This document shows positions 1-7,027 of a stretch of DNA of 13,590 bases, in pieces. The notes beneath the pieces are model-generated. The model ran no database searches, was not told where the DNA came from, and was given only the letters and a program-made list of their open reading frames with translations. The position numbers and the translations under genes were made by a program. This DNA comes from an uncultured Lachnospiraceae bacterium. Its GTDB lineage: Bacteria > Bacillota > Clostridia > Lachnospirales > Lachnospiraceae. The stretch covers positions 1 through 13,590 of the forward strand of contig CALGGH010000279.1 of assembly GCA_937916415.1 (NCBI GenBank). Direction: 5' to 3'. How positions within the stretch are numbered: the stretch's first letter is position 1; each line of letters opens with the position of its first letter.

Positions 1-54
1 ATACGGCGCCCACCGAGATCTACACTCTTTCCCTACACGACGCTCTTCCGATCT
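1..54 (+). other. Illumina P5/TruSeq adapter contamination (not genomic)
   Basis: Bases 1-54 match the Illumina universal (P5) adapter from its ATACGGCG segment to the terminal CTCTTCCGATCT, with a single substitution (C instead of A at base 9). The genomic insert therefore begins at base 55. Read on the minus strand in the frame of the adjoining helicase, the adapter encodes the spurious tail RSEERRVGKECRSRWAPY, so a gene caller would produce a chimeric protein end here. The identification rests on my memory of the adapter sequence, which is very well known. Confidence 0.98.
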
Positions 55-600
55 GTCGTCGAAGTCTATCAGCCCAAAATCCTGCAACAGACCGTTGTAT
101 GCCTTAAACACCCGAGTGAATTCATCACCGCTCATCACGTTCTGCGGATAGGCGGAGGGTTCGTTCCCATTATTTTTACACGAGCTGATGAGGCCGAGAA
201 TGGACAGCAGGTCATCATGATCGGCATACGTGCCGATGAGGTCAGCGGTCTCCAGAGCCCTTTTTAACATATTCAGTTTTTCCTTGTCGGTGATCGGTAC
301 CACCTTGCGATACTGATGGTGGTGTTTGATGATTGAATAGAATATTGCGTGGAAGGTCCCAAAGGAAACGGCCGGTTCCTCAGGATGCATCAGCTTAAAA
401 AACCTCTCCTGCATCTCAAGCGCGGCAGCCCGGGTGAAGGTTATGACCAGAATCTCAGATGCCTTCACTCCGGACTCCATCAGGGCACGCACGCGGCGGG
501 TGACCACGTGCGTCTTGCCCGAGCCCGGACCTGCCAGCAATAGCAGCGCGCCGTCATGGAAGTTAACGGCATGGCGCTGACTGGCGTTCATTTCATTCAC
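55..600 (-). CDS. UvrD/PcrA/Rep-type ATP-dependent DNA helicase, N-terminal fragment
   Basis: N-terminal 182 residues of a superfamily 1A 3'-5' DNA helicase, a motor that unwinds DNA in repair or replication restart. Visible motifs are a Q-motif-like MNASQRHAV, the Walker A box AGPGSGKT (residues 23-30), motif Ia ILVITFTRAAALEM (50-63), FGTFHAIF (80-87), and the start of the conserved LIDFDD stretch (177-182), where the sequence ends at the adapter junction. Walker B and all of domain 2 are missing because of the contig end, not through mutation. The start is uncertain. GTG at 600 overlaps the end of gltX by 8 nt and has AAAGGAGG 15 nt upstream; ATG at 591 lies 1 nt after the gltX stop but lacks a ribosome binding site. 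The first residues with GTG (MNEMNASQ) fit the usual family N-terminus. Exact subfamily (PcrA, UvrD or another) cannot be told from this part. Confidence 0.9.
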
Positions 601-2053
601 TTAATAATTTTATTGCCTCCTTTATCCTCTTGATCGTTTCATCCTTTCCTATGATCTCCATGATCTGGGTTGCGCCCGCGGGAGTTACTGCCTTTCCGCT
701 GAGGGCACATCGAAGCGGCCACATGACGAAACCGGTCTTCAGGCCATCCTTCTCCACATAGGAACTGAGCACCCCATATAGGGTGTCATTGGAATAATCA
801 TCAGCATCCTCAAGCAACGGCAGGGCATCCTGCAGAACCTTGAGTGAAGAAGCCTTGTCGGTCTTCATCTTTTTATGTACGTACATCTCCGTATCGTATT
901 CCTCAGGCATCTCTTCGAAGAAATCGATCATGCCGGGGATGTCAGGGAAAACCTCTATCCTGGTCTGCACCATGGCAGCTATGGCTTTTTTGTCCAAGGG
1001 CTTGCTTATCGCCTGGTCGATGTAAGGCAGGGCCTTTTCATAAAAAGCATCGGGATCCATGGCCTTGACGTACTCACCGTTCATCCACTTCAGCTTGCCT
1101 ACGTCAAATACGGCGGGCGACTTGCTGATGCGGTGATAATCAAACTCCCTGATGAGCTCGTCCAGTGAAAACGTCTCGCGGTTGTCTTCGGGACTCCATC
1201 CCAGCAGCGCTATGTAATTGACGACGGCCTCGGCCAAAAAGCCCTGCTCGATCAGGTCCTCAAATGATGAATGCCCGCTTCTCTTGGAAAGCTTCTTGTG
1301 ATTCTCATCGGTGATCAGGGGCAGATGGACATAAGTCGGGCTCTCCCAGCCAAATGCGTCATAAAGCCTCTGATACTTGGGCGATGACGAAAGATACTCA
1401 TTGCCCCTCACTACGTGGGTGACGTTCATGGTATGGTCATCCACCACGTTGGCAAAATTATACGTCGGATAACCGTCCGACTTGATCAGGATCATGTCAT
1501 CCATGTCCGCGTTTTCCACGGTGATGTCCCCGTATAGTTCATCATGAAAAGTCGTGGAACCCTCGTTCGGGATGTTCTGACGGATGACGTAGGGCTTGCC
1601 GGCGGCCAGGTTTGCCTCTACCTCCTCTTTGGACAGGCCCAGACAATGCTTGTCATAAATGCTGATCTCCTTGCCCTCCACGACCTCGGTCTTCAGGGAT
1701 GCAAGCCGTTCCTTGTCACAGAAACAATAATATGCCTCTCCCCTGTCGATCAGTTCCTTGGCATATTTCATGTATATGCCGGTCTTCATGCGCTCGCTCT
1801 GTACGTACGGGCCATATCCGCCATCCTTGTCAGGCCCCTCGTCATGCACTAGTCCTGCCTGCTCCAGGGTGCGGTATATGATCTCCGTCGCTCCTTCCAC
1901 AAATCTCTCCTGGTCGGTGTCCTCTATGCGCAGCATGAAAACGCCGTCCTCATGCCTGGCTATCAGGAACTCATAAAGTGCCGACCGCAGATTGCCAACG
2001 TGCATCTTGCCGGTGGGACTGGGTGCATATCTCGTTCTGATCTTCGTGCTCAT
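593..2053 (-). CDS. gltX: Glutamyl-tRNA synthetase (class I)
   Basis: Charges tRNA-Glu with glutamate using ATP, in the cytoplasm. The 486-residue length is normal for bacterial GltX. The class I HIGH signature appears as PSPTGKMHVGN (residues 11-21), the ERF/VEG helix follows at 49-53, and the KMSKS loop is KKLSKR (253-258). A possible zinc knuckle is formed by C110, C112 and C137. The C-terminal anticodon-binding region follows and ends LLSE. The ATG at 2053 overlaps the stop of the upstream [FeFe] hydrogenase gene by 4 nt (ATGA); the nearest AGGAG lies 14 nt upstream inside the hydrogenase gene, so translation is probably coupled. There is no room for a T-box leader before it. Whether it is discriminating or also charges tRNA-Gln cannot be decided from the sequence alone. 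Confidence 0.97.
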   Translation of the reverse strand: MSTKIRTRYAPSPTGKMHVGNLRSALYEFLIARHEDGVFMLRIEDTDQERFVEGATEIIYRTLEQAGLVHDEGPDKDGGYGPYVQSERMKTGIYMKYAKELIDRGEAYYCFCDKERLASLKTEVVEGKEISIYDKHCLGLSKEEVEANLAAGKPYVIRQNIPNEGSTTFHDELYGDITVENADMDDMILIKSDGYPTYNFANVVDDHTMNVTHVVRGNEYLSSSPKYQRLYDAFGWESPTYVHLPLITDENHKKLSKRSGHSSFEDLIEQGFLAEAVVNYIALLGWSPEDNRETFSLDELIREFDYHRISKSPAVFDVGKLKWMNGEYVKAMDPDAFYEKALPYIDQAISKPLDKKAIAAMVQTRIEVFPDIPGMIDFFEEMPEEYDTEMYVHKKMKTDKASSLKVLQDALPLLEDADDYSNDTLYGVLSSYVEKDGLKTGFVMWPLRCALSGKAVTPAGATQIMEIIGKDETIKRIKEAIKLLSE

Positions 2054-3561
2054 AGTTTTGTCATGCTCTCCTGTCTGTTTTCATAAGCCGGTACCGGGGC
2101 ATCGGCTTCCTTAACGTATTCTGCCATTGCCCTGGCCGCAACAGCCAGGTCAAGGTTAGTTCCTGCCCCGGCTATGCAGCCGCCGGGACAGGCCATGCCC
2201 TCTATCAGGCATCCGTTTTTCTTGCCGGCCTTGGCCAGCATGAGTATCTTCTTGCAGTCCGCCAGGCCCTCGGCATGTTCGACGTGAACCTCGGTGTCCG
2301 GATAAAACTCCCTGACGCAGCGTTCGATCGCGCTAGCCACGCCACCTGCCACGCCATATCCGCGTCCAGCTTCGGTGGCTCCTTCAAGCCTGGCCCCATC
2401 AGCAGATTCCTCAGGGCGTATGCCCCTGGATTCAAATATGGCCATCATCTCTTCAAACGTCACCACGAAGTCCACGTCGCTTCGCACGCTCCTCCGGGAA
2501 GCCTCCAGTTTCTTGGACGCGCACGGACCGATGAAAACTACCCTCGCGTCAGGATGATCCACCTTGATGAGCCTGGCAGTGGCCACCATGGGCGTAAGCG
2601 CATTTGAAATGTTGTCTATGGTCTCCGGGAAAAACTTCCTGGCCAGCACCGACCAGCTGGGACAGCATGAGGTGAGTGCAAAGGCCTTCTTGCCGGTGGC
2701 GACTTCATCATGATAATGCTTGGCTTCCGTAACGCATCCCAGGGCGGCTCCAAGCGCGGTCTCATATACGTCTTCGAATCCGAGCTTGATCAGTGCCGCC
2801 TTCAGGCTGTCGCCGGTCACTCCCGAACCAAACTGTCCCGCAAAGGACGGTGCAACCTGCGCTATGATCTTTTTGCCTGACTGAAGGGCACGGATCAGCT
2901 GAAATATCTGTGACTTGTCGGCAATGGCGCCAAAGGGGCAGCTGACCATGCACTGGCCGCATGATACGCATTTGTCGGGGTCTATGGTCGCCCTATGCTG
3001 CTCATCACTGGTAATGGCCCCGACGCCGCAGACTCCCATGCATGGCCTGACCATGTGAGAGATCGCGTCATACGGACACACGGACTTGCATTTGCCGCAC
3101 TTGATGCACTTTTCCTGATCTATGCAGGACTTGCCGTCCACGAAGGAAATGGCTCCACGGGGACATACTTCCCTGCACGGATGTGCCAGGCAGCCCATGC
3201 ATCTGTCCGTGACCTTGTACATGTTTTCTGGACAGGCATGGCAGGCCGAAGGAATCACCTGCATCAGTGGCGGTTCATAATACTTTTCATCTATGTTGGA
3301 TTCCTCCAGGCCCTGCGTCAGGTGCACCGGTTCGTGTTCCGGACGCAGGCTTAAGCCCATGGCCAGCCTTATCCTCTCCCTGACGATGGCACGCATCCTA
3401 TAGATGTTGCCATAGTCCGTGTCGCCCTCGCTGACGATCTTATAAGGCAGGGCTTCCATGTCATCCTTCAGGTTCACCGAGTCATATGCCAGATCGGCCA
3501 CTTCCTTAAATACCCTTCGCCTGGTTTTGCGTACGTCAGTGTCAATGCCGCGCATGCTCAT
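2050..3561 (-). CDS. Monomeric [FeFe] hydrogenase, probably group B
   Basis: Cytoplasmic iron hydrogenase interconverting protons, electrons and H2, probably with ferredoxin, although the partner is inferred. The N-terminal half carries cysteine-rich iron-sulfur segments (CHAC at 107-110, CMGCLAHPC at 121-129, then two ferredoxin-like CxxCxxCxxxCP clusters near 152-162 and 198-208, with CMGVC at 174-178 between). The catalytic H-cluster domain has L1 TSCCPSW (297-303), L2 GPCASKK (345-351) and L3 EGMACPGGC (454-462), giving the four cubane ligands C300, C347, C458 and C462, plus C299 for proton transfer. L2 has Gly where the well-studied Clostridium pasteurianum CpI enzyme has Met (MPC), and the NALTP stretch also departs from CpI; both point to the group B clade. 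Length 503. GGAG lies 8 nt before the ATG at 3561. Maturases HydE/F/G are not in the window. The gene overlaps gltX by 4 nt. Confidence 0.93.
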   Translation of the reverse strand: MSMRGIDTDVRKTRRRVFKEVADLAYDSVNLKDDMEALPYKIVSEGDTDYGNIYRMRAIVRERIRLAMGLSLRPEHEPVHLTQGLEESNIDEKYYEPPLMQVIPSACHACPENMYKVTDRCMGCLAHPCREVCPRGAISFVDGKSCIDQEKCIKCGKCKSVCPYDAISHMVRPCMGVCGVGAITSDEQHRATIDPDKCVSCGQCMVSCPFGAIADKSQIFQLIRALQSGKKIIAQVAPSFAGQFGSGVTGDSLKAALIKLGFEDVYETALGAALGCVTEAKHYHDEVATGKKAFALTSCCPSWSVLARKFFPETIDNISNALTPMVATARLIKVDHPDARVVFIGPCASKKLEASRRSVRSDVDFVVTFEEMMAIFESRGIRPEESADGARLEGATEAGRGYGVAGGVASAIERCVREFYPDTEVHVEHAEGLADCKKILMLAKAGKKNGCLIEGMACPGGCIAGAGTNLDLAVAARAMAEYVKEADAPVPAYENRQESMTKL

Positions 3562-3612
3562 GCCATCATCTCCGTTGAATAAATGCTCAAAACAACGTTA
3601 CCTTTCACGGAC

Positions 3613-4050
3613 TCAGGACTTGCCGGTGGAACCGAAGCCTCCCCTGTCCATTTCGTCCAGATGTTCGACCTCGTTAAAGACTATCCGGGGCTGGTTCTCC
3701 ATGATCCTGAACTGGCATATCCGGTCGTTTATGTGCACAACCGTATCCCTCATGGCTATCATTGGCACGAACCACTGGTCATTATCGCCGCTGTACGAGC
3801 AGTCAATGACGCCCTGGTGGTTGGCCTGAATGAGGCCGAAATTCTTGTACGTTGAGCTGCGGGGCACGACGTGCGCTTCATATCCCTGCGGCAGCCTGAT
3901 GGCGATGCCGAGCGGAATGAGCTTAAACTCACCCTTCTTAAACTCTACCTCTTCCGAAGCACGCAGGTCAATCCAGTCCGACTTGCCGTCTATGTATTCA
4001 AGCTTGTCTATCTTGTCCGTAAAGTACTTAATGTCCAAAGTCTGAGTCAT
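3613..4050 (-). CDS. dut: dUTP diphosphatase (dUTPase)
   Basis: Hydrolyses dUTP to dUMP and pyrophosphate, keeping uracil out of DNA and feeding dTMP synthesis. All five motifs of the trimeric dUTPase family are present in 145 residues: I SDWIDLRA (24-31), II PRSS (63-66), III GVIDCSY (80-86), IV RICQF (110-114) and V DRGGFGSTG (135-143), whose phenylalanine stacks on the base in family members. Motif V is slightly compact, with the Arg directly before GGFGSTG. The start is the ATG at 4050, because AAAGGA (4057-4062) lies 6 nt upstream; an in-frame TTG at 4065 would put that site inside the gene. It follows nrdG by 57 nt and precedes the hydrogenase by 51 nt, fitting a deoxynucleotide supply operon with nrdD and nrdG. 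Confidence 0.95.
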   Translation of the reverse strand: MTQTLDIKYFTDKIDKLEYIDGKSDWIDLRASEEVEFKKGEFKLIPLGIAIRLPQGYEAHVVPRSSTYKNFGLIQANHQGVIDCSYSGDNDQWFVPMIAMRDTVVHINDRICQFRIMENQPRIVFNEVEHLDEMDRGGFGSTGKS

Positions 4051-4056
4051 GGTCAA

Positions 4057-4062
4057 TCCTTT
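4057..4062 (-). promoter_or_regulatory. Ribosome binding site deciding the dut start
   Basis: AAAGGA on the minus strand, 6 nt before the ATG at 4050. It rules out the in-frame TTG at 4065 as the initiation codon. Confidence 0.75.
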
Positions 4063-4107
4063 CAATGTTGCGATAAGTTGTCGCCGCAGGCCTGTTCGGT
4101 CACGGTT

Positions 4108-4584
4108 TTATGATGATCCGGGACTTAGAGGTTCATGCATGCGGATCACCCTCTGATTGGAGGATCCCCTCCAGTGCAGCTTGACGTCCCGAAGGTCTGC
4201 CAGATATGGCCCGTCAACCACCACGTCCACGTATTTCATGACCTCAAGGTCCTGCACGTCCTCAAATGCGTAGCCCGTATACAGCCATATGTCCTTATCC
4301 GCAAACTTATCCTTAACTTTCCGGACAAGTGCGGTCACTTCATCACGATTGGCGGGAAAAAGCGGATCGCCGCCACTGAGGGTCAGCCCCGATACGTAAT
4401 CCCTGCCCAGTATTTCAAACAGTTCATCCCTGGCCTTGTCATCAAAGACCAGGCCGTCATCAGGATCCCATGTCACGGGATTTTGACACCCGGGACAGTG
4501 ATGCTCGCATCCCGAAACCCACAGCACGACCCGCAGGCCGTCGCCGTTTCTCATGTCATCTTTCGTAATGTCGTGGTATCTCAT
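4108..4584 (-). CDS. nrdG: Anaerobic ribonucleotide reductase-activating protein (radical SAM)
   Basis: Radical SAM activase that installs the glycyl radical on NrdD. The 158-residue protein carries CxxxCxxC (C26, C30, C33 in CEHHCPGCQN) for the 4Fe-4S cluster, the SAM-binding GGDPL (71-75), and the family ending LHWRGSSNQRVI. The start at 4584 gives the family-typical N-terminus MRYHDITKDD; the reading frame stays open upstream to an ATG at 4647, but those extra 21 codons lie largely in the repeat element and have no ribosome binding site. No strong Shine-Dalgarno is seen for 4584 either; an AGG about 13 nt upstream is the nearest candidate. It lies 188 nt after nrdD, a gap filled mostly by the inverted repeat. 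Confidence 0.93.
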   Translation of the reverse strand: MRYHDITKDDMRNGDGLRVVLWVSGCEHHCPGCQNPVTWDPDDGLVFDDKARDELFEILGRDYVSGLTLSGGDPLFPANRDEVTALVRKVKDKFADKDIWLYTGYAFEDVQDLEVMKYVDVVVDGPYLADLRDVKLHWRGSSNQRVIRMHEPLSPGSS

Positions 4585-4610
4585 TTGCTTTAGCCTGCAC
4601 GGTTGTTTTG

Positions 4611-4764
4611 GATCACGGGGACGGTTCTCTTGATCATTTTTGATCATGGGGACGGTTCTTTTGATCAGTTTTGATCAGGATCACAGAACTATTCTTTTGT
4701 ATAGCTGTGATCAAAAGAACCGTCCCCCTGATCAAAACTGATCAAAAGAACCGTCCCCGTGATC
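4611..4764. repeat. 154-bp REP/MITE-like inverted repeat between nrdD and nrdG
   Basis: Two 57-bp arms (4611-4667 and 4708-4764) are reverse complements at 54 of 57 positions and flank a 40-bp centre. Each arm contains two copies of the core GGGGACGGTTCTTTTGATCA: 4617-4636 (one base different) and 4648-4667 in forward orientation, 4708-4727 and 4739-4758 inverted. TGATCA palindromes punctuate the units, giving 31-bp direct repeats within the left arm. The core resembles extragenic repeats (GGGGACGGTTCT-type) that I recall from other Clostridia, but that is memory, not a search. No transposase is nearby, so a non-autonomous or REP-type element is likely. In the nrdD-nrdG transcript it could form a very long hairpin. 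No other copy of the core was seen in the window. Confidence 0.88.
4679..4712. repeat. Inner hairpin at the centre of the palindromic element
   Basis: GATCACAG (4679-4686) pairs with CTGTGATC (4705-4712), and CTAT (4689-4692) with ATAG (4701-4704), leaving an 8-nt loop and a 2-nt bulge. It partly overlaps the right arm, so it is either an alternative fold or the apical part of the large hairpin. No T-run follows on either strand, so it does not look like an intrinsic terminator. Confidence 0.65.
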
Positions 4765-4772
4765 ACCCGTGA

Positions 4773-6962
4773 TCACATTGAAATGCGGTCTGCGATCTCA
4801 GCCATCTTTGAATCCGACAGTCTGGTGTCACCATGTGTTCTCGAATATGCCAGATATCCGTTCATGCGATCTATCTTGGTCAGGTTCCTGGATCCGCACT
4901 TGGGGCAGACGTCCATCTCCAGCTCCTCGTAACCGCAGTCATCACAGTACGACAGGCTCATGTTCACGCCCTCGTAGAAGCCGTATTTCATGGCACGCCT
5001 GATCAGCGTCTTGATGGCCTCAAGATTGTAGTCAATGGGATATCTTACGTATTGAATCTTGCCGCCATTAAAGTATTCCCAGAATCTCCGTTCGAGATCC
5101 TGTTTCTCAATGGGAGTGATCTTTTCCGCCACGTGGCAGTGGAATGAATTGGATACGTATTCCCTGTCGGAAACTCCCGGCACGATGCCGTACTTTTCCC
5201 TGAACTGACGGATCTGGAGTCCGCAAAGGTTCTCGGCCGGCGTGCCATATATGGCATACAGGTGATGATCCTCCGCCTTAAACTCCGCCACCCTGTCGTT
5301 GACGTATTTCATGACCTCGAGCGCGAATTCCCCGTCCTGCACCAGAGTCTTGCCGTTATACAGGACCTGCAGCTCGTTAAGTGCGGTGATGCCAAAGGAT
5401 GCAGTGGCCGCATCCAGGAGCGGAGCTATCTTGTCATGCAGGTCCAGATGTCCGCCCAGGAATCCGCCCTGGCAGTATCCCAGCGGGTTGGTGGAGGCCT
5501 TCATGTCCCCCAGATAGCTGTACGTCCTGACGTGGAGCTGCCTGATCATGTTGAGATAATAGTCAAGCACCTCATAAAAATCCTTGGATTCCTCGCGTGC
5601 CTTGGCCAGTATCATGGGCAGGTGCAGCGATACGACGCCGATGTTGAACCTGCCTATGTAGACCGGCTTATCCTCGTCGTCCGCGGGGGTCTGGCCTCCC
5701 CTTTCCCAATAGGGAGAAAGGAACGCGCGGCACCCCATGGGGCTGATGACCTTGCCGTATTTCTGATATATATCGGATATGTAGCCCTCGCCCGATAACG
5801 AAAGCCAGTCCGGATACATGGACTTGGACGAGCATTCTATCGCCGCCTCAAATATGTCCTCCAGCTCTCCGCCTTCTCCGTGAAGCTTTTCATCATAGAG
5901 GAACACGAGCTTGGGAAAAAGGACCGGTTTCTTGTGTCCCGGTTTGCCCTGGCCGTTTTTGCGGACCTTAAGGAGCGTCTCAGTGGCCATCCTGGCGAAC
6001 CGTTCGGTGCCTAGTCCGGCCGTCACGGTAATGAAGGGATAGTCTCCCCTCGAGCTTGCGACCGTGTTGAACTTATATTCCCATCCCTGGAAGCCCTGCT
6101 CGAATTCACGCCTTATGTCAGCCATGGCCTGCTCAGCGGCACGTTCTTCGTCCACGCCGAGTCCCACGTATTTGTTTAGGTACTTTTCATAGCTATGCTC
6201 CGCATAAGGAGCCAGCAGCTTATCAACCTCGGGAACGGTGAATCCGCCATACTGCTGACCCGCCGCTGACAAAATGATGTCGCCGCATACGTCAAACACG
6301 GTATCCAGGCTCTTGGGCTCGTTATACCAGACGTTGCCCATCTCAAATCCGCCCTTTAAGACCTCCGAGACGTTAAAGAGGCAGCAGTTCATCGTGTCCC
6401 TTCTGGCCGACATGTCATGTACGTATATGTAGCCCTCGCGGCTGGCCTGTATCTCCTCGGTGGTGAGGAAGAACTTTTCATACAGGCTCTTGTTGAACTG
6501 ATTGAATATCAGGCTTCTCTTGGTGCTGACAAGGGCCGAGTCCGTATTCGCATTCTCTCGATCCCCGACGTACATGATCGCCTGAGTCTTCTTGTAGACG
6601 TCATCCATCATGTGCACGAAGTCCTGCTTGTAATTGCGGTAGTCCCTGTAGCTCTTGGCAACTATCGGCTTGACCTCGTCGAGGGCACTTTCTACGACGT
6701 TGTGCATGAGAGAGATCGGCACGTCCTTGTTTTCCAATGCATCAATGCGGCCCTTCACGAACTCGCAGATATGAGTTTTCTCCTCCACGGTAAACTCATA
6801 CAAGGCCCTGTACGCGCTCTTCCCGACCGCGTTCACGACCTTATTCATGTTGAAGGGCTCCAGCGAGCCATCCTTCTTGATGATGCGTACTTCGCCCTCG
6901 GGCACGAACATGGTGCCATAATCATTCGTGTCGGTTTCTTCTGTCCTGGATAATTTGCTCAT
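4773..6962 (-). CDS. nrdD: Anaerobic (class III) ribonucleoside-triphosphate reductase
   Basis: Glycyl-radical enzyme that reduces ribonucleoside triphosphates to deoxynucleotides without oxygen. The 729-residue protein has an N-terminal ATP-cone (about 23-115, starting VRIIKKDGSLEPFNMNKVV) for allosteric control, the ten-stranded barrel domain including NCCLFN (192-197), a C-terminal zinc site of four cysteines (C673, C676, C686, C689), and the radical-bearing RMNGYL (Gly702). The C-terminus ends in a family-typical AEIADRISM, so the protein is intact even though its stop codon lies within 10 bp of the inverted repeat. GAGG lies 5 nt upstream of the ATG at 6962. A hairpin (6978-7012) and a small membrane protein gene lie just upstream. 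nrdG follows after the repeat. No NrdR-box-like sequence was seen upstream. Confidence 0.97.
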   Translation of the reverse strand: MSKLSRTEETDTNDYGTMFVPEGEVRIIKKDGSLEPFNMNKVVNAVGKSAYRALYEFTVEEKTHICEFVKGRIDALENKDVPISLMHNVVESALDEVKPIVAKSYRDYRNYKQDFVHMMDDVYKKTQAIMYVGDRENANTDSALVSTKRSLIFNQFNKSLYEKFFLTTEEIQASREGYIYVHDMSARRDTMNCCLFNVSEVLKGGFEMGNVWYNEPKSLDTVFDVCGDIILSAAGQQYGGFTVPEVDKLLAPYAEHSYEKYLNKYVGLGVDEERAAEQAMADIRREFEQGFQGWEYKFNTVASSRGDYPFITVTAGLGTERFARMATETLLKVRKNGQGKPGHKKPVLFPKLVFLYDEKLHGEGGELEDIFEAAIECSSKSMYPDWLSLSGEGYISDIYQKYGKVISPMGCRAFLSPYWERGGQTPADDEDKPVYIGRFNIGVVSLHLPMILAKAREESKDFYEVLDYYLNMIRQLHVRTYSYLGDMKASTNPLGYCQGGFLGGHLDLHDKIAPLLDAATASFGITALNELQVLYNGKTLVQDGEFALEVMKYVNDRVAEFKAEDHHLYAIYGTPAENLCGLQIRQFREKYGIVPGVSDREYVSNSFHCHVAEKITPIEKQDLERRFWEYFNGGKIQYVRYPIDYNLEAIKTLIRRAMKYGFYEGVNMSLSYCDDCGYEELEMDVCPKCGSRNLTKIDRMNGYLAYSRTHGDTRLSDSKMAEIADRISM

Positions 6963-6977
6963 GTTTCCCTCACAAAA

Positions 6978-7012
6978 GTTAAGCCCACATGAGAACCTCC
7001 TGTGAGCTTAAC
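6978..7012 (-). promoter_or_regulatory. Hairpin in the nrdD leader with SD and a 3-codon ORF
   Basis: GTTAAGCCCACA (6978-6989) and TGTGAGCTTAAC (7001-7012) form a 12-bp stem with one mismatch that becomes a G-U pair in the minus-strand RNA, with an 11-nt loop. In that RNA the loop presents GGAGG, followed after 5 nt by ATG TGG GCT TAA (6990-6979), a three-codon ORF encoding M-W-A. TTTT follows the stem, so the hairpin could act as a weak terminator or attenuator between the small membrane protein gene and nrdD, or it could control ribosome loading. Function is inference. Confidence 0.55.
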
Positions 7013-7027
7013 GTCAAAAACAAGTGA

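Noticed and set aside
349..543. Plus-strand 64-codon frame near the left end
   Set aside because: Antisense to the Walker A region of the helicase fragment and without protein features.
55..600. Helicase as a naturally truncated or pseudogenised gene
   Set aside because: The break coincides exactly with the adapter junction, so truncation is an assembly artefact.
2054..2110. T-box riboswitch upstream of gltX
   Set aside because: The region is the 3' end of the hydrogenase coding sequence, and the genes overlap by 4 nt, leaving no leader.
2995..3354. Plus-strand open frame of 119 codons opposite the hydrogenase
   Set aside because: Antisense shadow of the cysteine-rich ferredoxin region; no credible ribosome binding site or domain.
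4051..4107. Hairpin or promoter in the nrdG-dut gap
   Set aside because: Only a short CAGGCCTG palindrome without loop and no convincing -35/-10 pair were seen.
4679..4712. Intrinsic terminator between nrdD and nrdG
   Set aside because: The stem is reasonable but no T-run follows on either strand.
4611..4774. CRISPR-like array from regularly spaced 20-bp repeats
   Set aside because: Only four copies, in opposite orientations, with spacers that are themselves repeated and no cas genes. It is an inverted repeat element.
6417..6953. Long plus-strand open frame (178 codons) opposite nrdD
   Set aside because: It lies wholly antisense to a well-conserved gene, has no recognisable domain, and results from the composition of the nrdD codons. 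The similar frame at 5262-5798 is rejected for the same reason.
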